From: Bacillota bacterium
Lineage (GTDB): Bacteria > Bacillota > Clostridia > Peptostreptococcales > Anaerovoracaceae
Reading direction: 5' to 3'
Length of the DNA stretch: 8,718 bases
NCBI GenBank assembly: GCA_017515765.1
Contig: JAFWFF010000094.1
Span: forward strand, 1 to 8,718
Shown: positions 1 to 5,679 of the stretch, piece by piece
Layout of the letters: each line of letters opens with the position of its first letter
Numbering within the stretch: position 1 is the stretch's first letter
Translations under genes and position numbers: made by a program
The notes under the pieces: generated by a model
Seen by the model: only the letters and a program-made list of their open reading frames with translations
What the model was told of the DNA's origin: nothing
Databases searched by the model: none

Positions 1-843
1 TATACGGAAGATCTGGATTCGGTCCCGGGAAGCGTCTCTCAGGTACGCGCATGCGGCAATATGCTGATGAAGGTCGGAAAGTCCTGGGATGTGCCTGTAT
101 TCGTGGTAGCCCACGTCACCAAGAGCGGCGAGCTCGCGGGGCCGAAGATAGTAGAGCACCTGGTCGACTGCGTCCTGAACTTCTCGGAAGAGCGCGACCA
201 TGACCTGCGCATACTGAGGGCATACAAGAACCGCTTCGGGACAACGAGCGAGATCGGCGCCTTCCGCATGGAGGAGAGCGGCCTGATCGAGATAAACGAC
301 CTTTCGGCGACCTTCCTGGAGAACACAGGGGAGAAACCCGAGGGATCGGTCGTTTCCGCGGTCTATGAAGGCTCCCGGCCCGTCCTGATGGAGATCCAGG
401 CGCTCACATCGCCTGCCAACATCGGGTTCGCGAGGCGCACAGCAGTCGGCATCGACAGCCAGAGGCTTTCGATGATCCTGGCAGTTCTGGAGAAAAAGAT
501 AGGCATCTCGATGATCAATCAGGACGTCTACGTCAACGTGGTGGGCGGGCTCAGGCCTGACAGCACTTCCGTGGATCTCGCGGTAGCGCTTGCGGTCTAT
601 TCTTCGATACGCGGAGTGCGTTCGCCGAAGCGCGTGCTGGCGGTCGGAGAGGTCGGGCTCACCGGTGAGTTGAGGTCAGTCAGAAATGTCGACAAGATCG
701 CTTCCGAAGCAGCCCGCATGGGCTATGAGGAGATCATAATGCCTCAAAAAAACGCTGAGGCCCTCGCGGGAAGCAAGGGCTCTTGCAGGATAACGGGTGT
801 TAAGGATCTTCACGCCGCGATCAGGGCGTTCAAAGGGGAGTAG
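1..843 (+). CDS. radA: DNA repair protein RadA (Sms), C-terminal part; 5' end outside window
   Basis: RadA is a RecA-like ATPase that drives branch migration and helps process recombination intermediates in the cytoplasm. The frame is open from base 1, so 280 residues are visible out of a usual ~450. The zinc finger, Walker A and Walker B are upstream. Visible from the start is the segment after Walker B (SVSQVRACGN), then HVTKSGELAGPK (residues 38-49) and the RadA signature KNRFG at 76-80. The Lon-protease-like C-terminal domain spans about 118-275, with NIGFARRTAVG, VNVVGG and AVGEVGLTGELR. An in-frame ATG at 61 is internal, because RadA homology continues upstream of it. The gene ends in TAG, 28 bp from the stop of the convergent regulator gene. 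The family assignment is secure; only the missing N-terminus limits it. Confidence 0.95.
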   Translation, partial: YTEDLDSVPGSVSQVRACGNMLMKVGKSWDVPVFVVAHVTKSGELAGPKIVEHLVDCVLNFSEERDHDLRILRAYKNRFGTTSEIGAFRMEESGLIEINDLSATFLENTGEKPEGSVVSAVYEGSRPVLMEIQALTSPANIGFARRTAVGIDSQRLSMILAVLEKKIGISMINQDVYVNVVGGLRPDSTSVDLAVALAVYSSIRGVRSPKRVLAVGEVGLTGELRSVRNVDKIASEAARMGYEEIIMPQKNAEALAGSKGSCRITGVKDLHAAIRAFKGE

Positions 844-861
844 GGCCGCGCACCGGCGGCC
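844..861. terminator. GC-rich hairpin between convergent genes, possible weak terminator
   Basis: GGCCGC (844-849) pairs perfectly with GCGGCC (856-861) across a 6-base loop, directly after the radA stop and 11 bp from the regulator gene stop. Its position between convergent genes fits a bidirectional terminator. No T-tract follows on either strand, so it is not a canonical intrinsic terminator. It may depend on Rho or be chance in a GC-rich stretch. Confidence 0.25.
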
Positions 862-871
862 GGGATCTGCC

Positions 872-1282
872 CTATCTGGAAGACAATTCGTTTTCAGCCA
901 CTTCGAATACGTCGGAGTGGTTCTCTTTTGCGTGGTCTTTGATCGCCTGGAAACTCTCTTTGCTAAGGACGTGCTCTATGCGGCAGGCATCCTCTCTCGC
1001 GATATCCGGGTCAACGCCGATAGCTATGAGCCAGCCGGAGATCAGGACGTGCCGCTCGTAGATCATGTCCGCAATGGCCTTGCCCGACTCGGTGAGGTAG
1101 ATGTATCCTTCCTTGGTAACGGTTATATCGCCTCTTTCGCGAAGCTTCTTCATCGCGACGCTCACGCTGGATTTCTTGAAACCGAGAGATTCGGCGATGT
1201 CTACGGAACGCACGACAGGGTGCTCTTTGCCGAGCATGAGAATGGTCTCGAGGTAGTTTTCCATCGATTCGTTGCTCTTCAT
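872..1282 (-). CDS. DtxR/MntR-family metal-dependent transcriptional repressor
   Basis: A 136-residue metalloregulator that would bind DNA as a dimer when loaded with Fe(II) or Mn(II). The N-terminal winged helix spans about 6-66 (ENYLETI, then SVDIAESLGFKKSSVSVAMKKL as the helix-turn-helix, and a wing around EGYIYLT). The dimerization and metal domain follows, with YERH (His78) and DACRIEH (Cys100, Glu103, His104), matching the DtxR Cys102/Glu105/His106 set. The length fits the two-domain MntR-like form without an SH3 domain. The ATG at 1282 has AGAGGTG five bases upstream on the minus strand. It is transcribed alone, converging on radA and diverging from the membrane-protein operon. The metal cannot be told from sequence: Cys100 is DtxR-like, while Asn9 replaces the first ligand (Met10 in DtxR, Asp8 in B. 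subtilis MntR). No metal transporter gene lies next to it. Confidence 0.9.
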   Translation of the reverse strand: MKSNESMENYLETILMLGKEHPVVRSVDIAESLGFKKSSVSVAMKKLRERGDITVTKEGYIYLTESGKAIADMIYERHVLISGWLIAIGVDPDIAREDACRIEHVLSKESFQAIKDHAKENHSDVFEVAENELSSR

Positions 1283-1304
1283 TGTGTCACCTCTTATGCA
1301 GGCT

Positions 1305-1317
1305 GTAACTGACTAAC
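1305..1317 (-). promoter_or_regulatory. Candidate autoregulatory operator of the DtxR-family gene
   Basis: On the minus strand this reads GTTAGTCAGTTAC, an imperfect dyad starting 3 bases after the -10 box and so overlapping the expected transcription start. That is where a metal-dependent repressor controlling itself would bind. It shares GTTAGT with the cleaner dyad at 1448-1463. The role is inferred from position and weak symmetry only. Confidence 0.3.
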
Positions 1318-1320
1318 TCG

Positions 1321-1348
1321 ATTTTACCACATTGCGGCGTACTGTCAA
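1321..1348 (-). promoter_or_regulatory. Sigma-A promoter of the DtxR-family gene
   Basis: On the minus strand there is a perfect -35 TTGACA (1348-1343), a 16-bp spacer, and a -10 TAAAAT (1326-1321). It lies about 38 bp upstream of the ATG at 1282, giving a short leader that contains the AGAGGTG ribosome binding site. Confidence 0.8.
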
Positions 1349-1409
1349 CAGAGAGCGCGGCGCTTGAAAAATCCGCGATCAAAGGGACGGGCAGCGCGGC
1401 TTTCGCGGC

Positions 1410-1428
1410 GCCCGGACAACGCCCGGGC
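1410..1428. other. GC-rich inverted repeat, function unknown
   Basis: GCCCGG (1410-1415) and CCGGGC (1423-1428) form a perfect 6-bp stem around a 7-base loop. It is not followed by a T-run on either strand and sits over 100 bp from either start codon. It could be a leftover RNA structure or chance in GC-rich sequence. Confidence 0.25.
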
Positions 1429-1447
1429 AACAGGAGCCCTAACGCGT

Positions 1448-1463
1448 GTTAGTTTACTCTAAC
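1448..1463. promoter_or_regulatory. Palindrome GTTAG-N6-CTAAC, candidate metalloregulator operator
   Basis: A perfect 5-bp dyad, GTTAG TTTACT CTAAC. The half-sites equal the inner half-sites of the classical DtxR/IdeR iron box (GTTAG-N-CTAAC), but the spacing is 6 rather than 1. It lies 71 bp upstream of the -35 box of the membrane operon and about 100 bp upstream of the regulator gene promoter, so it could affect either. Binding by the adjacent repressor is an inference. Confidence 0.3.
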
Positions 1464-1485
1464 CGGCTTTCGCAGAGCGCCCGCG

Positions 1486-1506
1486 GCCGCCGGGGCGGCT
1501 TTGTTT
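1486..1506 (+). terminator. Possible intrinsic terminator or attenuating hairpin
   Basis: GCCGC (1486-1490) pairs with GCGGC (1495-1499) around a 4-base loop, followed at once by TTTGTTT on the plus strand. It could stop plus-strand readthrough (antisense to the regulator gene) before the membrane-operon promoter. The stem is short and the T-run is interrupted. Confidence 0.35.
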
Positions 1507-1533
1507 ACGACAATTACATAAGAAGCAACATTA

Positions 1534-1562
1534 TTGCACTTTATCCCCTTATGTAGTATAAT
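1534..1562 (+). promoter_or_regulatory. Sigma-A promoter of the membrane-protein operon
   Basis: -35 TTGCAC (1534-1539), a 17-bp spacer and a perfect -10 TATAAT (1557-1562). The stretch 1500-1533 just upstream is AT-rich and could act as an UP element. Transcription should start near 1569, giving a leader of about 20 bases that consists mostly of the GGAGG ribosome binding site (1578-1582) serving the ATG at 1590. Confidence 0.85.
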
Positions 1563-1589
1563 AACTTGGAACTTTGCGGAGGTTTGCCA

Positions 1590-2840
1590 ATGAACCATAC
1601 TGGAAGCATCATAGAGTGGATACAGAGTTGTAAAACCGGGATCGAAGCAGCGATACTCGTGCTTTTCGGCATACTTTTGATCTGCCTTATCGTCAAAGCT
1701 CTGGCAGGCCGCGGCCGCAAAGTCATGGAGCGGATCGACAGCAAGCTGGAAGACATACAGGGCGCTGTCACAGAGCTGAAAGCCGAGCAGGAACGCACCG
1801 CCGCGACTATACTGGCGGATCAGGAGCGCAGCGCTGTAAGCCCGCCCATCAGCATAACCGCGGACGGCAAAGAAGTCCGCATCTCCATAGGATCGGCGGA
1901 TGAGGAGTCCGTGATCAAAGCCGTTCCGGAGGACGAACCGGAACAGCCCGAAGCACCTGCCGAGCCCGAACAGCCCGAACAGCCTGCCGAGCCGGAACCC
2001 GTACCGGTCATCGAGCCCGGGGAGCCTGAAGTACCTGAGCCCGAAAGGGCGGCAGCCGTTGAACCTGAACAGCCTGCAGAACCTGAAAAGCCTGCGGAAC
2101 CTGAAGCACCGGCCGAACCTGAACCCGAGCCGGAACAGCCCGAAGCGCCGGAAGAGCCGGAACAGCCTGCTGAACCCGAGCCGGAACAGCCCGAACAGCC
2201 GGAAGCACCGGCTGAACCGGAGCCGCCCGAGGAGGTATTCAGGGAAGTCGAGCTCGACCTCGAGAACCGTGACGAGATAGACCTCAGCTTCGGAGAGGGC
2301 GTCGAGCCGGTAGTCAATATCTACACGGACAATACCGAAGGCTTCGAACCGGGCGAGCACACCATATCCCTCCGGGACGGAGAGGTCAAAGAATTCCTGC
2401 TCTCGGGAGACGACCTGATAAAGGTTTTGATCCCCGAGGAGCCCGAAGAGAAAGCGGAAGAACCCGGACCGGAAGAACCCAGGCAGCCTGAAGAGCCTGA
2501 GCCGGAAGAGGCGGAACCCGCGGAAGCGGAATGGAAAGTACCGGGCTGGAGGGAACTGAACGGAACTCTGGACCTGGAGTTCGAGCCCATACAGACCATC
2601 GAGCTCGCCTTTGATACACCGTCCGGAAGTACAGCGGAGAAGGTCCCGAAAGCGGAGATCAAAGAAGCGGCCACGCAGCCCGGACGCAGGAGCACGGATG
2701 CCGTGAGAGAATCGTTCGAAGCGTCTTACCGAAGGGGATCGAACGATGCCGAAGCCTTATCCGGGGCGGTAAGGAGCTTCGCGACAGACAAGCATGGAAA
2801 CACCTACACTGAACAGTCTCTGATAGATCAGATCAAATAA
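1590..2840 (+). CDS. Single-pass membrane protein with Pro-Glu-rich cytoplasmic tail
   Basis: I do not recognise this 416-residue protein. The ATG at 1590 is chosen over an in-frame TTG at 1566 because GGAGG sits seven bases before it and the TTG lies ahead of that site. One membrane helix spans about 18-38 (AAILVLFGILLICLIVKAL). The basic run RGRK after it (41-44) predicts N-out, C-in by the positive-inside rule. Residues 44-80 look like a short coiled coil. Residues 113-215 are almost only Glu, Pro, Ala and Gln, and a shorter such block covers about 281-312. Between and after these lie two less biased segments (216-281 and 315-416). These contain similar motifs, ELDLENRDEIDLSF (221-234) and LDLEFEPIQTIELAF (327-341). 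The very end (about 366-416) may fold: its VRESFEASYRRGSNDAEALSGAV segment looks helical. The gene leads the operon. A scaffold or adaptor role is possible but not shown. Confidence 0.85.
   Translation: MNHTGSIIEWIQSCKTGIEAAILVLFGILLICLIVKALAGRGRKVMERIDSKLEDIQGAVTELKAEQERTAATILADQERSAVSPPISITADGKEVRISIGSADEESVIKAVPEDEPEQPEAPAEPEQPEQPAEPEPVPVIEPGEPEVPEPERAAAVEPEQPAEPEKPAEPEAPAEPEPEPEQPEAPEEPEQPAEPEPEQPEQPEAPAEPEPPEEVFREVELDLENRDEIDLSFGEGVEPVVNIYTDNTEGFEPGEHTISLRDGEVKEFLLSGDDLIKVLIPEEPEEKAEEPGPEEPRQPEEPEPEEAEPAEAEWKVPGWRELNGTLDLEFEPIQTIELAFDTPSGSTAEKVPKAEIKEAATQPGRRSTDAVRESFEASYRRGSNDAEALSGAVRSFATDKHGNTYTEQSLIDQIK
1926..2234 (+). repeat. Pro-Glu-rich low-complexity repeat region (first membrane protein)
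   Basis: It encodes irregular units such as EPEQPEAPAEP and EQPAEPE. At DNA level a 24-base block is repeated perfectly at 2121-2144 and 2172-2195, a period of 51 bases or 17 codons. This indicates recent in-frame duplication. The protein stretch should be disordered and extended. Confidence 0.85.
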
Positions 2841-2853
2841 CTATCGCGTTTTC

Positions 2854-2858
2854 GGAGG
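2854..2858 (+). promoter_or_regulatory. Ribosome binding site GGAGG that decides the zinc-ribbon protein start
   Basis: GGAGG directly abuts an in-frame ATG at 2859, leaving no spacer, so that ATG is unlikely to initiate. The next in-frame ATG at 2871 has a 12-base spacer, which is long but usable. It gives an N-terminus starting MYCKKCG, the usual form for short zinc ribbons. Confidence 0.6.
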
Positions 2859-2870
2859 ATGACAAACAAG

Positions 2871-5645
2871 ATGTATTGCAAAAAGTGCGGAAAAGAGCTT
2901 AAGGCTACCGACAGATTCTGCAGCGGATGCGGAGCCAGGATCGACGTAAACGACAGCTTTGCCACAATGGCAGCGGGTATCGATGAGAAACCCGAACCCA
3001 GAAAGAAGGAGAGCCGTAAATTCCATCTCGACGGGCTGAACTGGGACCTGGCGGGGTATCCCACCGAGGAGAGTGCCTCCACTACCGCGAGCACCAAATT
3101 CAACTGGTCTTCCGTTGTGGATGAAAGGGACAGGGAGATCGCAGGCTACAGGCTTCCGACAGAGCCCGTGCGCAGGCAGAGCGAGCCCGAACCTGTGAAG
3201 CCGAAGGCACCCGAGCCCGTAAAATACGGACCGGAGCATACGGATCTCGACTGGAATACCGGTTCCACCATGAGAGTGGAGAAGAAGGGCACCGACAAAT
3301 TCGATGACTTCCTCTTTGATCTCGATGATGAGAACAGGAATGGCAGCCTGTTCAAGCCTGAGTTCATGACCGGCTCCGAGAACTACCGCGAGCCGGAAGA
3401 AGAACCCGTAAAAGAATGGGGAAGCTCCCTGAAGGAAGCGATAAGCGCCGCGGCGATCACCGGCGTCACCCCCGAAGAGATCCCCGTAACTCCGGACGAT
3501 TCGTTAAGAGCCGAGACTATCGTGGCGACCCGCAGCAGACAGCCCTCTGAGGACGCGGTCGAGTCTTCGCGCAGGAAGATCGATAAATTCTATACCTTCA
3601 ACAAAAAGAACGAAGAGTTCCAGGCTTTGCTCGATCAGGAATACGAAAGGCTGAGAGAGCGCATCCGCGAGGAGACCAAAGCCGAAGAGGAACTGGCAGC
3701 CAAGCAGGCCAAGCTGGAAGCCATGAAGGCAGCCGAAGAGCTTGAGAAGCAGGCCGCCGCTGAGGCGGAAAAGCTCGCCGCGTTCGAAGCCGAAAAGGCT
3801 GCGCTGGAAGCCGAGCGCGCCGCGTTCGAAGCTGAAAAAGCCGCGCTGGAGGCCGAGAAGATCGCTGCCGCAGCCGCAGCTGCCGCGGTCATCGAGCCGG
3901 TCGTTGAGCCGGTCATCGAGCCGGTCGTTGAGAAAGAAGCGGAGCACGAAGAGGAACCCGTTCCCGAGACGGCTGAGGAGCCTGTATTCGAGCCGGCACC
4001 CGAGCCCGAACTCGTATTCGAGCCCGCAGAGCCCGAAGCTGAGGAGCCTGCTCCCGAAGAGACCGTCGAACCCGAGACAGTGTTCGAAGCGGAGCCCGAG
4101 GCCCCGGCTGAGCCGGAGCAGTTCATCGAGGTCGAGCCCGAAGCCGAGCCCAAGACTTTTGTTGAACATGAAGAGGTAACTGAGGTCGAGCCCGAGATCC
4201 CGGCTGAACCCGAGCAGTTCATCGAGCCTGAGAAGTTTGCCGAGGCAGAGCCTGAAGCCGAGCCCGAGACTTTTGCCGAACATGAAGAAGTTTACGGGGC
4301 ACAGCCCGAAGTCCCAGCCGAACCCGAGCAGTTCATCGCTCAGGAGAACCCTGCTGCCGAAGTCGAGATAGAGGAGCCGAAAACCGAAGAGGCACAGATA
4401 GAATTCGCCGACGACGATATCATATTCTTTGAGGACGAAGGGGACGCCCTGATCCCGGAGACCCCCGCGGTAAGGACCGAGGCTCCGGAGACGGTGACAG
4501 AAGCGCCGGAGACAGTGACAGAAGCAACGGAGACGGTCGAAGAAGCTGTCGAAGAACTCCCGGAAGCCGCTCCCGCAGAAGTCGAGATCGTTCCCGGCGT
4601 GATCATCGAAGAGCCCGTCCGCGAAGAGCCTGTCCGCGAGGAACCGGTGCACGAAGAGCCCGTAAAGAGCGAGCCGGCCGCGAGCGCAGTCATCGAAACG
4701 CCGGAGCCTGCTGCTGAGTCCGTCGCGGAGCCTCAGCCCGTAAGAGCCGCTGCGCCTGTTATCGAGCTGGAAAATGACGACGATGACGACGACGAGGATG
4801 AGGACGAGGAACCGCGCCGCAAGCGCAGAAGCCGCAGAGACAAGAAGGCAGAGCGCGAAGCAGCCCGGAACAATACCTTCGGCGACATCTTTGATGAAGA
4901 GGAAGAGGACGACGACGTCGATTACGATACGGGCCGCAGAAAGGGAAGAGCAAAACTCATATTCCTCGACATCCTGATCGTGATCCTCGCGCTGTGCGTG
5001 GTATGCGCCGCCATCCTGGTATTCGCGGAAGGCAGCCCCCTGGCCCAGAAGCTGCAGGGCGGTATAGACAAGATAGTCTCCCTGATCACCGGAGAAGAAG
5101 CCGGCGGCGACGAGCAGCCCGGAGACACAGTCTCTTATACGACTGCCGCGATCGAGAACCAGATTTCCAGGAACAGCAATATCGACGAGATAGCAGAGGA
5201 TACGGCCCTGAACTTCAGCGCCGACCATGACTACGGAGTCCCCGACGTGCTGAATTACAACGTCTTTGAGGACAGCGTCTTCTATGAGGACGGATCCGGC
5301 AAGCAGGTCAACTACAGCGACGAAGTCATCGGAACGATCATAGAATACTACTCGAAACTTGTGGACCGCATGAACACCAACGATCAGGGCGTACTTGGCC
5401 TGATCGTCCCGGGTTCTCAGCTCTACGGCGGGGTCAGCGCCATCACGGCCGACCCTGCGGTCCAGCACGATATAACCAAACTGCAGATCGGCGAAGTCAG
5501 AGAAAACGACCGGAACTTCTACGTCCTGGTCAGAGCTACCCAAACTGCCACCGGAGTGACCGACCCAACGATTTCCACGCAGGTCCTTCACTTGACCGTT
5601 GACGGCAATAAGGTATTCATTAATGATATCGTCGATGCGAAGTAG
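2871..5645 (+). CDS. Zinc-ribbon, coiled-coil, Glu-Pro-repeat single-pass membrane protein
   Basis: A 924-residue protein. The zinc ribbon has Cys3-X2-Cys6 and Cys17-X2-Cys20. An acidic segment with short motifs follows (FNWSSVVDE; KFDDFLFDLDDEN at 143-155). A coiled coil starts near KFYTFNKKNEEF (239-250) and ends near 340 in clean FEAEKAA/LEAERAA heptads. A Glu-Pro-rich region covers about 341-630. Then come six Asp (636-641) and a strongly basic patch (RRKRRSRRDKK), and one membrane helix at about 696-719. The outer C-terminal domain (about 720-924) combines a helix (SDEVIGTIIEYYSKLVDRM) with later strands (FYVLVRA; TQVLHLTVDGNKVFINDI). That pattern, with an N-terminal zinc ribbon and a membrane helix, recalls Firmicutes TcaA/YvbJ-type proteins with an NTF2-like outer domain, though I cannot verify the fold. 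Basic residues before the helix place the N-terminal ~690 residues in the cytoplasm. It lies 30 bp after the first membrane protein gene and 31 bp before the UPF0182 gene. Confidence 0.85.
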   Translation: MYCKKCGKELKATDRFCSGCGARIDVNDSFATMAAGIDEKPEPRKKESRKFHLDGLNWDLAGYPTEESASTTASTKFNWSSVVDERDREIAGYRLPTEPVRRQSEPEPVKPKAPEPVKYGPEHTDLDWNTGSTMRVEKKGTDKFDDFLFDLDDENRNGSLFKPEFMTGSENYREPEEEPVKEWGSSLKEAISAAAITGVTPEEIPVTPDDSLRAETIVATRSRQPSEDAVESSRRKIDKFYTFNKKNEEFQALLDQEYERLRERIREETKAEEELAAKQAKLEAMKAAEELEKQAAAEAEKLAAFEAEKAALEAERAAFEAEKAALEAEKIAAAAAAAAVIEPVVEPVIEPVVEKEAEHEEEPVPETAEEPVFEPAPEPELVFEPAEPEAEEPAPEETVEPETVFEAEPEAPAEPEQFIEVEPEAEPKTFVEHEEVTEVEPEIPAEPEQFIEPEKFAEAEPEAEPETFAEHEEVYGAQPEVPAEPEQFIAQENPAAEVEIEEPKTEEAQIEFADDDIIFFEDEGDALIPETPAVRTEAPETVTEAPETVTEATETVEEAVEELPEAAPAEVEIVPGVIIEEPVREEPVREEPVHEEPVKSEPAASAVIETPEPAAESVAEPQPVRAAAPVIELENDDDDDDEDEDEEPRRKRRSRRDKKAEREAARNNTFGDIFDEEEEDDDVDYDTGRRKGRAKLIFLDILIVILALCVVCAAILVFAEGSPLAQKLQGGIDKIVSLITGEEAGGDEQPGDTVSYTTAAIENQISRNSNIDEIAEDTALNFSADHDYGVPDVLNYNVFEDSVFYEDGSGKQVNYSDEVIGTIIEYYSKLVDRMNTNDQGVLGLIVPGSQLYGGVSAITADPAVQHDITKLQIGEVRENDRNFYVLVRATQTATGVTDPTISTQVLHLTVDGNKVFINDIVDAK
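3783..3866 (+). repeat. Four tandem 21-bp heptad repeats (coiled coil)
   Basis: Four exact seven-codon units encode FEAEKAA, LEAERAA, FEAEKAA and LEAEKIA (protein residues 305-332). The hydrophobic Phe/Leu falls at the same position of each heptad with Ala at the companion core position. This is a textbook dimeric or trimeric coiled-coil pattern. Confidence 0.85.
3891..3932 (+). repeat. 24-bp tandem repeat encoding IEPVVEPV
   Basis: A 24-base unit at 3891-3914 is followed by 18 bases identical to its start (3915-3932), encoding IEPVVEPVIEPVVE. The perfect DNA identity suggests a recent duplication by slippage. Confidence 0.8.
4095..4337 (+). repeat. 32-38 residue tandem repeats with PAEPEQFI cores
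   Basis: There are three copies of PE(A/I/V)PAEPEQFI, starting at 4095, 4191 and 4305. The first two continue into EPEAEP(K/E)TF(V/A)EHEEV. Unit lengths are 96 and 114 bases; the second carries six extra codons (PEKFAE). The third copy stops after the QFI core. This is an imperfect, older duplication inside the Glu-Pro region. Confidence 0.8.
4479..4541 (+). repeat. Three tandem 21-bp repeats encoding EAPETVT
   Basis: Seven-codon units at 4479, 4500 and 4521 encode EAPETVT, EAPETVT and EATETVE. DNA differences are few. The Pro would break a helix, so this is probably an extended Thr-rich linker rather than a coiled coil. Confidence 0.8.
4608..4667 (+). repeat. Four tandem 15-bp repeats encoding EEPV(R/H/K)
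   Basis: Five-codon units at 4608, 4623, 4638 and 4653 encode EEPVR, EEPVR, EEPVH and EEPVK. They use mixed synonymous codons (GAA/GAG, CCC/CCT/CCG), so the repeat is kept more strictly in protein than in DNA. Confidence 0.8.
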
Positions 5646-5665
5646 GCCTGTTGACCGGCATTGAC

Positions 5666-5679
5666 GAGGTAGAGATTTG
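5666..5679 (+). promoter_or_regulatory. Ribosome binding site and TTG start of the UPF0182 gene
   Basis: GAGGT (5666-5670) sits six bases before TTG at 5677. There is no in-frame ATG that would keep the first membrane helix; the next in-frame Met codon is about 70 codons inside. Starting at TTG gives MKKSKTNRTRR followed at once by a hydrophobic helix, as expected for the family. Confidence 0.75.

Larger units (their letters stand above)
1283..1589. other. Divergent intergenic region with two promoters and hairpins
   Basis: This 307-bp stretch has no credible ORF. The flanks near each gene are AT-richer and carry one promoter each. The middle (about 1350-1500) is very GC-rich and full of short inverted repeats. 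I could not match the middle to a known riboswitch or small RNA. The individual elements are listed separately. Confidence 0.7.

Noticed and set aside
61..63. ATG at 61 as a start of the radA-like gene
   Set aside because: RadA homology continues in frame upstream to base 1, so this is an internal Met and the gene is cut by the window edge.
797..1312. A plus-strand open frame across the regulator gene
   Set aside because: It is antisense to a clearly recognisable DtxR-family protein with its own promoter and ribosome binding site, and its start lies inside radA.
1566..1568. TTG at 1566 as the start of the first membrane protein
   Set aside because: It lies upstream of the GGAGG site and at the very edge of the expected transcript start; the ATG at 1590 is correctly spaced.
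1820..2317. Ser-Gly-Cys repeat protein frame on the minus strand (similar frames at 2321-2695 and 3635-4222)
   Set aside because: Gly-Ser-Ala repeats are what the Glu-Pro codons give in the reverse complement. There is no ribosome binding site or domain.
1449..2360. A 303-codon minus-strand frame rich in Phe, Arg, Gly and Leu opposite the first membrane protein
   Set aside because: A repeat shadow of the Glu-Pro codons. It overlaps the operon promoter and start, and no coherent domain is seen.
3891..4667. Possible CRISPR array from regular repeats
   Set aside because: The repeats are in-frame coding units of differing length, all multiples of three, without unique equal-length spacers.
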